Shown here one piece after another: positions 1 through 7,573 of a DNA stretch of 10,552 bases; within the stretch, counting starts at the first letter, position 1; every line of letters begins with the position of its first letter. Position numbers and translations under genes: made by a program. The stretch is from a bacterium (GTDB lineage: Bacteria; AUK180), in the NCBI GenBank assembly GCA_021162505.1, contig JAGGYO010000112.1:1-10552 (forward strand), given 5' to 3'. Below the pieces are notes generated by a model. That model had not been told where the DNA came from and ran no database searches. It saw only the letters and a list, made by a program, of their open reading frames with translations.

Positions 1-34
1 GAAGAATGAAAAGTGAAAAATGAATAGTAAAAGA
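1..34. repeat. Degenerate 7-bp tandem repeat (TGAAAAR type), left end
   Basis: The first bases read in a 7-base register: gaagaa at 1-6 (cut by the window edge), then TGAAAAG at 7-13, TGAAAAA at 14-20, TGAATAG at 21-27 and a decayed TAAAAGA at 28-34. The same unit, TGAATAA, is repeated more cleanly at the right end of the window (10514-10552). It lies outside any gene. It may be the edge of a longer array. What it does is unknown. Confidence 0.6.
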
Positions 35-39
35 AAATA

Positions 40-68
40 CTGGATTATCGTGTCAAGCACGGAATGAC
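40..68. repeat. Palindromic intergenic repeat, degenerate copy
   Basis: This stretch has the layout of a widespread bacterial intergenic repeat: CTGGATT, then an inverted pair around TCAAG, then GGAATGAC. The core is CGTG (49-52), loop TCAAG (53-57), CACG (58-61). In well-kept copies, as I recall them, the arms are longer (CCCGTG and CACGGG). Here the left arm has lost two bases of pairing, so the stem is only 4 bp. No T-tract follows, so it is not an intrinsic terminator. Recognition of the family is from memory. Confidence 0.55.
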
Positions 69-142
69 TGACCTAAAAGTATTTTAAAAACGGATTTTAA
101 ACTTCAGATCATTTTATCTTTTATTTTTTATTAAAATTATGA

Positions 143-148
143 TATAAT
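143..148 (+). promoter_or_regulatory. Candidate -10 box upstream of alaS
   Basis: A perfect TATAAT sits at 143-148 in a very AT-rich stretch (109-155). The -35 hexamer at the usual spacing (120-125, tttatt) is poor, so the call rests on the -10 box and on AT-rich DNA upstream. A start near 155 would leave a leader of only about 11 bases, just containing the GAGG ribosome-binding site. In DNA this AT-rich a TATAAT can occur by chance. Confidence 0.4.
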
Positions 149-156
149 AAAATATT

Positions 157-160
157 GAGG
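157..160 (+). promoter_or_regulatory. Ribosome-binding site of alaS
   Basis: GAGG lies 5 bases before the ATG at 166. Together with the N-terminus MKSNEIR, which matches the usual start of bacterial AlaRS, it settles the start codon. Confidence 0.7.
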
Positions 161-165
161 TTAGA

Positions 166-2727
166 ATGAAAAGTAATGAGATAAGGAACTTATTTTATAA
201 AATGTTAGAGGAGGACGGACATACTATTATTCCGTCTGATTCACTGATTCCCCCAAAGGAGCTGGGTTTACTGTTTTCTAATGCAGGAATGAACCAATTT
301 TATAAATATTTTTCAGGTGAAGCGACTCCACCTGATAAAAGGATGGCAAGCATACAAAAATGCCTGCGGGTTTCCGGTAAACACAACGATTTTGAAGAAG
401 TGGGATTTTCCCCGCATCACCATACATTTTTTGAAATGATCGGGTATTTTTCCTTTGGTGATTATTTTAAAGAGCATGCTATTGAACTGGGATGGAAATT
501 CTTTACCGAGATCTTAAAAATTGATAGATCAAAATTGTATATTACAGTATATAAAGACGATAAGGAATCATTTAAAATATGGAAAGATCATATTGGTATA
601 GATGAAAAACGGATATATTTCCTTGATAGGGAAAATTTTTGGGAAATGGGAAAGACCGGTCCATGCGGACCTTCAACTGAGATCATTTATGATCTAAATG
701 GTAAAGGTGCTCCTACAGTTGAGGAATTGGAAGATTCTTACGATTACCTTGAACTAGGTAATATCGTTTTTACACAATTTTACAAGGATGAAACCGGTAA
801 TTTGCTCGATCTTCCGCAAAAGAATGTGGATACGGGTCTTGGGCTTGAAAGAATAGCAAGGGTATTGCAGGGCTCAAAAACAAATTTTGAAACGGATCTC
901 TTTTTCCCCATAATTAGAAAATTAGAACTTGAAATGGGAAATAAATATAGCGAGAACCCCGAACTTCAGCCGCCATTCAGGATCATTGCAGATCATATTA
1001 GGGCAATTACATTTTTAATAAACGACGGTATAAATCCATCGAATATCGGTAAGGGATATATTGTAAGAAAATTGATAAGGCGTGCCTCCTTGAATCTAAT
1101 AAAATTGGGAATTGACAAACCTTATTTATATGATCTTGTGGGAAAGGTCGAAGAGATATTCCATGATGTTTACACCGATCTGAAAAATAATAAAACATTT
1201 ATTGAAAAGGTGGTATTCGAAGAAGAAAAACGCTTCCAAACACTTCTTGCCAGAGGATATAAGAAATATACGGATATCAGAGATGAGTTAAAAAATAATA
1301 ATAAGAATACCATAGACGGTAAGACCTTATTTGAACTTTATGATCGTCTGGGTTTCCCTGTTGATCTTGTAAAGGAAATGGCACTTGATGATAATTTGAA
1401 GGTTGATATCTCCGGATTTGATGATTTTATGCGCGAACAAAAAAAGAGGGCGAAGGCAAATCAGAAAAAAAGAGAATATCCCAATATAATGGAAATACAA
1501 AAAACCAAATTTACAGGTTATGATGAAATGTCCGCGAAATGCCGTATTATCAAGCTATTTTCCAAGAATAATGCAGAAGTTGAAGAGCTGAAAGAAGGTG
1601 AAACAGGATATATTGTCAGTGATAAAACACCGTTTTATGCAGAATCAGGTGGTCAGATCGGTGATAAAGGGACCATCCGAACAGAGAACGGAATATTTAC
1701 TGTCTTGGAAACCCAAAAAGAAACCGATGTATTTTTGCATATTGGCAAGGTTGAAAAGGGAAGCATAAAAAAGACCGAAGGACAATTTATGGTTGATAAA
1801 AAGCGAAGAAAAAATATAATGGCACACCATACACTTACGCATTTATTACAGGCAGCGCTTCGTGAAGTATTGGGCGAGCATTGTCATCAGGCGGGCTCAT
1901 TCGTCAGTGACGATATTCTAAGATTTGATTTTACACATTTTCAAAAGCTTACAAGCTATGAGATAAGGGATATAGAAGCCATCGTTAATGAAAAAATCGG
2001 TGACGAGCTTCCCGTTAAAATAACCGAAACATCCTATGATGAAGCGGTCAATGCCGGCGCAATGGCACTATTTGAAGGTAAATACGGGTCAAAGGTAAGA
2101 CAAGTTGAGGTAGAGGGCTTTTCACTGGAGCTTTGCGGCGGAACACATTTGGCAAATACCATTCAAGCAAGGGGTTTCAAGATAATATCCGAATCCTCCA
2201 TATCTTCAGGCATTAGAAGGATCGAAGCCCATGGCGGCGCAAAATATATCGAATATTTAAATAATATATACGAAAAATATGATGATGTAAGGACATTCTT
2301 AAAGACCAACGAACCCCGTAAAGAAATAGAAAGGATCAAGGAAAGGGAAAAGGAATTGATGAAGGATAATAATAATTTACAGAGCGAACTCATTGAATTG
2401 AAAGTGAAAAGTTCTATTGAGAATAATCCGGTCATAATAAAACTTTCCAGCGAACTTGATTTTAATTTAACGAGAAATATCATTGACGGATTCAGAAAAA
2501 AATACGGCGATAAGGTATTTTTGGTATATCAAATAAAGGATGAAAAACTCACATTCTTGATAATGAGAGGTGAGAAAGTGAAATTGGATATAATGGCATT
2601 TACAAGGCCCTTATTTCCGATTTTCAAAGGAGGTGGCGGCGGTCGTGATGATTTTATTCAATGCGGTGGCAGCAACCCGGCGGGTATTCAGAATATCATT
2701 GAAGCATTGAAAAAGGAGATAATGTGA
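166..2727 (+). CDS. alaS: Alanyl-tRNA synthetase, full length
   Basis: This class II synthetase charges tRNA-Ala with alanine in the cytoplasm. At 853 residues it is of the usual bacterial length and carries all parts. The catalytic core has GKHNDFEEVG (71-80), HHTFFEMIGYFSFGDYF (85-101), GPCGPSTEI (165-173) and DTGLGLERIARVLQG (222-236). The editing domain has the zinc/active-site pair HHTLTH (H555 and H559) and CGGTH (C657 and H661), followed by SGIRRIEA (681-688). A charged coiled-coil linker spans about 715-748. The C-Ala domain ends in the glycine-rich GGGGGRDDFIQCGG (822-835). Small departures from the consensus as I remember it: Ser for the second Cys in GPCGPC, and LGN for LWN before IVFTQF (197-205). 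The start follows GAGG at 157-160. The stop overlaps the next gene by 4 bases, so it leads the operon. Confidence 0.98.
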   Translation: MKSNEIRNLFYKMLEEDGHTIIPSDSLIPPKELGLLFSNAGMNQFYKYFSGEATPPDKRMASIQKCLRVSGKHNDFEEVGFSPHHHTFFEMIGYFSFGDYFKEHAIELGWKFFTEILKIDRSKLYITVYKDDKESFKIWKDHIGIDEKRIYFLDRENFWEMGKTGPCGPSTEIIYDLNGKGAPTVEELEDSYDYLELGNIVFTQFYKDETGNLLDLPQKNVDTGLGLERIARVLQGSKTNFETDLFFPIIRKLELEMGNKYSENPELQPPFRIIADHIRAITFLINDGINPSNIGKGYIVRKLIRRASLNLIKLGIDKPYLYDLVGKVEEIFHDVYTDLKNNKTFIEKVVFEEEKRFQTLLARGYKKYTDIRDELKNNNKNTIDGKTLFELYDRLGFPVDLVKEMALDDNLKVDISGFDDFMREQKKRAKANQKKREYPNIMEIQKTKFTGYDEMSAKCRIIKLFSKNNAEVEELKEGETGYIVSDKTPFYAESGGQIGDKGTIRTENGIFTVLETQKETDVFLHIGKVEKGSIKKTEGQFMVDKKRRKNIMAHHTLTHLLQAALREVLGEHCHQAGSFVSDDILRFDFTHFQKLTSYEIRDIEAIVNEKIGDELPVKITETSYDEAVNAGAMALFEGKYGSKVRQVEVEGFSLELCGGTHLANTIQARGFKIISESSISSGIRRIEAHGGAKYIEYLNNIYEKYDDVRTFLKTNEPRKEIERIKEREKELMKDNNNLQSELIELKVKSSIENNPVIIKLSSELDFNLTRNIIDGFRKKYGDKVFLVYQIKDEKLTFLIMRGEKVKLDIMAFTRPLFPIFKGGGGGRDDFIQCGGSNPAGIQNIIEALKKEIM
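2713..2718 (+). promoter_or_regulatory. Ribosome-binding site deciding the GTG start of the TPR lipoprotein
   Basis: AAGGAG ends 5 bases before a GTG at 2724-2726, which overlaps the alaS stop as GTGA. The ATG at 2722 is the last sense codon of alaS and is in another frame, so GTG is the start that gives a proper signal peptide. Confidence 0.75.
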
Positions 2728-4082
2728 AAAAACATATACTATTGGCATTTTTATTGGTAATAATTGCTTTTACCGGCTGCACGAAATTAAATGACTGGCA
2801 AAAGGGAATGAACTATTATGATCGCGGAAAATATAAGAAAGCAATAAAATATTTTTTAAAGGAAGCCGAAAAAGTTGAATCGAGACGAGACCAATGTTAT
2901 TATCAAATAGGAAAATCCTATTATAAATTGGGGAAATACGAAGACGCGAAAAAATATTTTGCCTATATTGCAAAACCGAAAGATTCAAAAGAGATCATTC
3001 AGATCTATATGGAAGCACTTTGGCAATTCAATGGCGCGAAATTCAACCTTGCTTACGATGCTTTTGATAAGATCATAGTGAATACGCCCACTTATAAGGA
3101 TGGAAAAGCATATTATTATTTCCTGCGTACTATTTACCATGTTAAGGGTTTGGAAACTGCAATAGATGAAACAAACTATGCTCTTACTGTTTTAAAGGAC
3201 CACTTATCTGAAAAGGGGATCGGGAATATTTATAATCTCTATGCTAAATTCCTTGTAGAAGGAAAAAGATATAAAGATGCAATCGATTATTTGAAAAAGT
3301 CGCTTGTCCTTGATGATGATTTTTATACTCATTATAATCTCGGTATTGCCTATGAGAACCTAAAAGATTATAAGGATGCAAAGATGCATTTTTTTCAATC
3401 ATATATTCTCGGTCATTTTGATGAGGGTAAATGGAAATATTTTAAATATTGTGATCTGAACGAGATCAAGAAAAATATTGATATGTTCGGATTTAATGCA
3501 AAAGCATTCAAATATTTCACAAAGGGCGTTGATTATTTTAATAAAGGATCTTTCGAATATTTCAGGTATTGGGTTCAAAAAGCTCTGGATATTGATCCAA
3601 AGACGGAGAGAATATTTTATCAATGGGGTACCTATCAATTACTCTTTAAAAAGGATGCTCTTTATAAGGCAAATATACTTCATTATGTTCTGGGAAAAGG
3701 TGATATTGCAAGAAAGGATTATGAGCAGCTTAAAAGCTCCTATGACAGGGATCTGAATTACGCTATCGTCCTTTTAAAATCAGGTCGTTTGGCTGAATCG
3801 GAAAAATTGCTGAAGGGATTGAAAAAAGGTAAATATGATGACAGAAAGTACTTTTATCTGGGATTATTATATTTGAATGAGGGTAAGATCAATAATACAT
3901 TGGATAGTTTTAGAAGCGGATTGAAGATAAATAAGGACTTGGTCTCTTTGACCTATTTCCAGGGTATATTGAATGAAATGAAAAAGAAAAAGTTCGCTGA
4001 CCAAGACAAACTCCTTGAATTTTTGAAAAAGGACGGCAATAAAGAGGTAATTACATGGATAAAAAAGAACTTAGACCATTAA
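2724..4082 (+). CDS. TPR-repeat lipoprotein, function unknown
   Basis: The protein has 452 residues. It starts with a lipoprotein signal: MKKH, a hydrophobic stretch (about 5-17) and the lipobox F16-T17-G18 before Cys19, which would be lipidated. Phe at the -3 position is off the strict E. coli-type lipobox but is tolerated in spirochaetes. The rest is nearly all helical tetratricopeptide-type repeats, clearest at about 23-55 and 56-86, 167-199 and 201-233, and 375-405, with weaker ones between. These are rich in the Y/G/A and YxxA pattern (for example LGIAYENLKDYKDAKMHF). TPR lipoproteins usually act as scaffolds for protein complexes in the envelope, and nothing here shows a catalytic site. 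The gene starts at GTG, overlapping the alaS stop by 4 bases, and its end overlaps the next gene by 28 bases. Its specific role is unknown. Confidence 0.85.
   Translation: MKKHILLAFLLVIIAFTGCTKLNDWQKGMNYYDRGKYKKAIKYFLKEAEKVESRRDQCYYQIGKSYYKLGKYEDAKKYFAYIAKPKDSKEIIQIYMEALWQFNGAKFNLAYDAFDKIIVNTPTYKDGKAYYYFLRTIYHVKGLETAIDETNYALTVLKDHLSEKGIGNIYNLYAKFLVEGKRYKDAIDYLKKSLVLDDDFYTHYNLGIAYENLKDYKDAKMHFFQSYILGHFDEGKWKYFKYCDLNEIKKNIDMFGFNAKAFKYFTKGVDYFNKGSFEYFRYWVQKALDIDPKTERIFYQWGTYQLLFKKDALYKANILHYVLGKGDIARKDYEQLKSSYDRDLNYAIVLLKSGRLAESEKLLKGLKKGKYDDRKYFYLGLLYLNEGKINNTLDSFRSGLKINKDLVSLTYFQGILNEMKKKKFADQDKLLEFLKKDGNKEVITWIKKNLDH
4043..4047 (+). promoter_or_regulatory. Ribosome-binding site for the nuclease-like gene
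   Basis: AGAGG lies inside the end of the TPR lipoprotein gene, 7 bases before the ATG at 4055. It supports the start despite the 28-base overlap. Confidence 0.6.
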
Positions 4083-4492
4083 GGATATACGATATATTTT
4101 CTGTGGGAGATAAGTACTTTCTCATTTTAAAGGTGAAGAACCAGAAATATATAAAACCCTTTACACTCTCTTCTCAACAATTGATAATTCTTAGGAGCAT
4201 CATTGCAGGTATAAAAAAAAGAGAGGATATATTCCAGCTTATCAAGGTAAATCCCATTATTACAAAAGCACATTACAGTGTCGTTGAAGACGAGGATAAT
4301 ATTACTTTTTATACCAAGCAAAATCGAAAAATATTAAAACTCAATGCTGTTGACGGTATTATACTTGCCATTGATAATGCTATTCCCATTTATTCATCAG
4401 AGGCGATCAGATATTTTTTCGGAATGGATGATTTTATCGGTTCACTTTTTGAGGATTTTGATGATTTATTAGAGAAAGGCGATTTAATGTAA
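4055..4492 (+). CDS. Small protein resembling the bifunctional nuclease (BFN/DUF151) family, divergent
   Basis: The 145-residue protein has no signal peptide and is probably cytoplasmic. I read it as a divergent member of the bifunctional nuclease family (DUF151, PF02577; the TM0160 fold). The N-terminal half has two strands and then PFTLSSQQLIILRSIIAGI (35-53), placed like the family's P-I-W-I-G-x-x-E-A-x-A-I segment. The C-terminal half has LNAVDGIILAIDNAIPIY (96-113) followed by SSEAI, matching the family signature R-P-S-D-A-I-A-L-A-L-x-x-x-x-P-I-x-V-x-E. Of the usual R-P-S-D only Asp100 is kept, along with Pro111 and Glu116. If nuclease activity needs the lost residues, it may be inactive or act as a binding protein. 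An acidic tail (124-141) ends the protein. It overlaps the lipoprotein gene by 28 bases and shares one base with recG (TAATG), so its translation is probably coupled to both. The family call is from memory of the motif. Confidence 0.6.
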   Translation: MDKKELRPLRIYDIFSVGDKYFLILKVKNQKYIKPFTLSSQQLIILRSIIAGIKKREDIFQLIKVNPIITKAHYSVVEDEDNITFYTKQNRKILKLNAVDGIILAIDNAIPIYSSEAIRYFFGMDDFIGSLFEDFDDLLEKGDLM

Positions 4493-6573
4493 TGTATTTT
4501 TTTTTAGGCGGTGATAAAGATAAAGATATTCAGTATATCAAAGGGATTGGACCTCGAAACAAATCTTTGTTAAAGAGAAAAAAAATCAATAATATTCACG
4601 ACCTATTATCATTTTACCCTAGGGATTACGAGGATAGAAGGAATTTAGTGAAGATCGCGCAATTAAATAGCGGTGAATTTACTATCAAAGGTACTATTAC
4701 GGATATAAGTAAGATCAAAAAGGGTCGGCTGATCATAATCAATGTTATTTTGCAAGATGACACCGGCACAATTTCCTTGACTTTTTTTAATCAGAAGTAC
4801 CTTTATGAGGTTTTTAAACTTGATAAGGAGGTCATTGCTTCGGGAAAAGTGGAATTTAATTTCGGCCGACTTTCAATGGTTAATCCTGATTGGTCATTCG
4901 TGGACGGTGAGAATAAAATGAAGATAAATTTCAATAGGATAATTCCTCTATATCCTTTGACCGAAGGACTGACCCAGGTAAAGATGCGTGGGTTTATCTT
5001 CAATACTTTAACGGAATTCAGAGAAGATATCATTGACCCCATACCGGAGGAAATTCGAGAGCGTTATGACCTGCCTTCTGAAAAGTTAGGTGTTATCAGG
5101 ACACATTTCCCGAAGAGCAATGCAGTATTTCATGATGTGAAGAATTTCCAAACGGATTTTCAAAATCGCTTGATCTTTGATGAGATTTTTTACCTCCAAT
5201 ATTACTGGAAAAAAAGAAAAGCAAATATTGAAGCCACAAAGGGAATCGCTTTTGAAATGAAAAGGGATGAGTTAATTCCTTTCATTTCCAAATTACCCTT
5301 TAAGTTCACAAATGCTCAGGAAAAGGTGCTGCAGGAAATATTTGAAGATATGCAAAGACCCGTTCCAATGAACCGATTGCTGCAAGGGGATGTGGGAAGC
5401 GGAAAGACCATTGTCTCACTTATTGCCATGCTCAATGCTCATTTAAACGGGTACCAAAGTGCCATAATGGTGCCCACTGAAGTTCTGGCACAACAGCATT
5501 ATTTGAAGATCAAAGAGATGTTAAGTGGGCATGATATTAATATAGAAGTGCTTTACAGTAAAATGCCTAAAAAAGAGATGAGGCAAATAAAAGAAGACCT
5601 GAAAGCGGGAATTGTCCATATTATCATTGGTACTCATGCATTGTTTTCTCAGGATGTGGAATTTAATAAATTAGGCTTTGCGGTAATAGATGAGCAGCAT
5701 CGCTTTGGTGTAAAACAGAGGATGGATCTCATTGGAAAAGGTGTTCGTCCTGATGTTCTGGTAATGAGTGCCACACCCATTCCAAGATCTATTGCTCAAA
5801 CTGTTTACGGTGATATGGATTATTCTGTCATTGACGAAATGCCTGCTGGAAGAAAGATCATTGAAACAAGGATCGTAAGAAAAGACAAAAAGATAATTTA
5901 TGATTATATAAAAATGGCATTGGAGAGGAATGAATTGATCTATATTGTCTATCCTCTCATTGAAGAAACGGAAAAAATAGACCTTTTAAGTGCCAAAGAA
6001 GGTGTTGAGGAGTTCTCAAAGATATTCGGTGCGGAAAATGTCGGTCTCCTTCATGGAAAGATGAAAAGCAGGGAAAAGATCCAAATAATGGCTGAATTCT
6101 CAAAGGGTAAGATAAAGATACTCGTTTCAACTACTGTCATAGAGGTTGGAATTGATGTTTCGGAAGCAACTTTGATGGTCATTATGAACAGTGAGCGTTT
6201 CGGACTTTCCCAATTGCATCAGTTAAGGGGCAGGGTCGGCAGAAGTGAAAAACATTCAACATGCCTATTATACACGGAATTGAAACATAATAAGCGATTA
6301 AATATAATGGCAAATAATATGGACGGCTTCAAGATAGCCCTTGAGGATTTTAAATTACGCGGTCCCGGCGATATACTCGGTACCATTCAATCGGGTTTTC
6401 CCATGTTCAAACTCTTCAATCCCTTTCTTCATAGGGATATTATTGAAAAAGGCAGAAATGCGGTGAATTTTATATTTGACAATTACGGTTCTTTTGAACA
6501 TGAGAAATTAAAAGGCATAAATACAATTCTCGATGAGCTTTACGGCAGTCATGATTTTATAGAGGTCTTGTGA
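4492..6573 (+). CDS. recG: ATP-dependent DNA helicase RecG
   Basis: RecG is a double-stranded DNA translocase that regresses stalled forks and branch-migrates junctions and R-loops. At 693 residues it has the family's standard length. A helix-hairpin-like start (IKGIGPRNKSLL, 16-27) and YPRDYEDR (42-49) lead into the OB-fold wedge domain (about 64-133) that splits the fork. The helicase motor has Walker A GDVGSGKT (299-306), Walker B DEQH (400-403), SATPIPRS (426-433), the second RecA-like domain with STTVIEVGIDV (546-556), and QLRGRVGRS (577-585). The C-terminal KLRGPGDILGTIQSG (621-635) is the family's TRG-type hairpin region, with Ile where GTRQSG is usual. The ATG shares one base with the previous stop (TAATG). 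Its best ribosome site, AAAGG at 4475-4479, lies 12 bases upstream, which is long, so coupling to upstream translation is likely. Nine T's follow directly (4497-4505). Confidence 0.97.
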   Translation: MYFFLGGDKDKDIQYIKGIGPRNKSLLKRKKINNIHDLLSFYPRDYEDRRNLVKIAQLNSGEFTIKGTITDISKIKKGRLIIINVILQDDTGTISLTFFNQKYLYEVFKLDKEVIASGKVEFNFGRLSMVNPDWSFVDGENKMKINFNRIIPLYPLTEGLTQVKMRGFIFNTLTEFREDIIDPIPEEIRERYDLPSEKLGVIRTHFPKSNAVFHDVKNFQTDFQNRLIFDEIFYLQYYWKKRKANIEATKGIAFEMKRDELIPFISKLPFKFTNAQEKVLQEIFEDMQRPVPMNRLLQGDVGSGKTIVSLIAMLNAHLNGYQSAIMVPTEVLAQQHYLKIKEMLSGHDINIEVLYSKMPKKEMRQIKEDLKAGIVHIIIGTHALFSQDVEFNKLGFAVIDEQHRFGVKQRMDLIGKGVRPDVLVMSATPIPRSIAQTVYGDMDYSVIDEMPAGRKIIETRIVRKDKKIIYDYIKMALERNELIYIVYPLIEETEKIDLLSAKEGVEEFSKIFGAENVGLLHGKMKSREKIQIMAEFSKGKIKILVSTTVIEVGIDVSEATLMVIMNSERFGLSQLHQLRGRVGRSEKHSTCLLYTELKHNKRLNIMANNMDGFKIALEDFKLRGPGDILGTIQSGFPMFKLFNPFLHRDIIEKGRNAVNFIFDNYGSFEHEKLKGINTILDELYGSHDFIEVL

Positions 6574-7088
6574 GAATTACAGGCGGTGAATTTAATGGCA
6601 TGAAATTGAAGTTCAAGCATAATAAAGTTCGCCCCACATTGAGCAAGATAAGAGAAGCGGTTTTCAATATGCTCGGACCCAGCATTAAAGCATTGACCTT
6701 TGTCGATACATTCGCGGGCAGTGGGATAATGGGGTTTGAAGCATTGTCAAGAGGAGCAAAGTTCGTCCATTTCAACGATATTGACCAGCGTGTTCTAAAT
6801 ATTATACTTGAAAATCTCCAATTACTATCTATTTCAAAGGACAGGTATAGGATAACAAAACGATCCGGTTTGAAATTGGTTAAACACGAACTTTATAATA
6901 ATAGTGTATACTATTTTGATCCGCCATTCGGTTTTAAGAATATGGAAGAATTATTGGAAAAATTCGAAATGAAAATTGGAAATTACGGTATTTTCGAGTT
7001 CCCACTTGACAAAAAATACAATTTCCATTATATTATAAAAGAGAAAAGATACGGTTCAATAAAAATTATAATGGAGAAGGTGGAATGA
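6570..7088 (+). CDS. rsmD: 16S rRNA (guanine(966)-N2)-methyltransferase RsmD
   Basis: RsmD methylates G966 (E. coli numbering) of 16S rRNA from S-adenosylmethionine during 30S assembly. The 172 residues are slightly short for the family. The opening RITGGEFNGMKLKF and RPTLSKIREAVFNML (21-35) are typical. The SAM loop is VDTFAGSGIMGFEALSRGA (45-63), and the catalytic motif is DPPF (117-120), where DPPY or DPPF is the N6/N2-type methyltransferase signature. The start is GTG, 4 bases after GAGG at 6562-6565, and the GTGA overlaps the recG stop. The end overlaps coaD by 4 bases (ATGA). rsmD next to coaD is a widely conserved pair. Confidence 0.93.
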   Translation: MRITGGEFNGMKLKFKHNKVRPTLSKIREAVFNMLGPSIKALTFVDTFAGSGIMGFEALSRGAKFVHFNDIDQRVLNIILENLQLLSISKDRYRITKRSGLKLVKHELYNNSVYYFDPPFGFKNMEELLEKFEMKIGNYGIFEFPLDKKYNFHYIIKEKRYGSIKIIMEKVE

Positions 7089-7573
7089 AAAAAAATATTA
7101 TTGTTTATCCGGGAAGTTTTGATCCCTTTACTTTTGGTCATGAAGATCTTGTAAATCGTGCTTTGAATATCTTTGATGAAGTTGTGGTCGCTGTTTTAGA
7201 AAATCCAAAGAAAGATACATTGTTATCTGTTGAAGAACGCATTGAGATAATAAAAAACTACTTCAAGGGCAATGATAGCGTGAAGATAGTTGCATTCGAG
7301 GGTTTATTGGTTGATTTCCTTAAAACAAATGGTCTTAATATCATTATGCGCGGAATGAGGATGTTATCGGATTTTGAATTTGAATTTCAAATGTCATTGA
7401 CAAATAGAAGGCTATTCAAGGATTTTGAAGCCATTTATCTTGTACCCGCTATGAAATTCTCATTCATAAGTTCGTCCATTGTGAGGGAGATCGCAAGTTT
7501 TAACGGTGATCTGGATGAATTTGTAAATAAACATACCAAGGAGATCCTATATGAAAAGTTCAATCAAAAATAG
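7085..7573 (+). CDS. coaD: Phosphopantetheine adenylyltransferase CoaD
   Basis: CoaD transfers AMP from ATP to 4'-phosphopantetheine, giving dephospho-CoA, the penultimate step of CoA synthesis. The 162 residues match the family's length. The nucleotidyltransferase motif is YPGSFDPFTFGHEDLV (8-23), with T16-x-G18-H19 in the place of the T/HxGH signature. Further conserved blocks are MRGMRMLSDFEFEFQMSLTNRRL (88-110, with the usual RG-R-SDFEYEFQM pattern) and SSSIVREIASFNGDL (129-143), which holds the ISSS nucleotide loop. The start overlaps the rsmD stop as ATGA. GGAG at 7073-7076, 8 bases upstream, supports it. The gene's last 23 bases overlap the next gene. Confidence 0.97.
   Translation: MKKNIIVYPGSFDPFTFGHEDLVNRALNIFDEVVVAVLENPKKDTLLSVEERIEIIKNYFKGNDSVKIVAFEGLLVDFLKTNGLNIIMRGMRMLSDFEFEFQMSLTNRRLFKDFEAIYLVPAMKFSFISSSIVREIASFNGDLDEFVNKHTKEILYEKFNQK
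7538..7543 (+). promoter_or_regulatory. Ribosome-binding site of the second TPR lipoprotein, inside coaD
   Basis: A full AAGGAG lies inside the end of coaD, 7 bases before the ATG at 7551. It is among the best ribosome sites in the window and makes the 23-base overlap credible. Confidence 0.75.

Noticed and set aside
49..61. Hairpin CGTG-TCAAG-CACG as an intrinsic terminator of an upstream gene
   Set aside because: The stem is only 4 bp and no T-run follows on either strand. It fits better as a worn intergenic repeat.
2163..2483. Reverse-strand open frame of 106 codons within alaS
   Set aside because: It lies opposite the linker and editing-domain end of alaS, a clearly conserved protein. 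It has no supporting ribosome site that I could see, and its composition is a plain mirror of the AT-rich coding strand.
3478..3756. Second + strand open frame of 92 codons within the TPR lipoprotein
   Set aside because: It overlaps in another frame a gene with a signal peptide and TPR pattern throughout. It shows no domain or start signal of its own.
4497..4505. Nine-T run as a terminator before recG
   Set aside because: There is no GC-rich stem directly upstream, and the run is inside the recG reading frame after its ATG.
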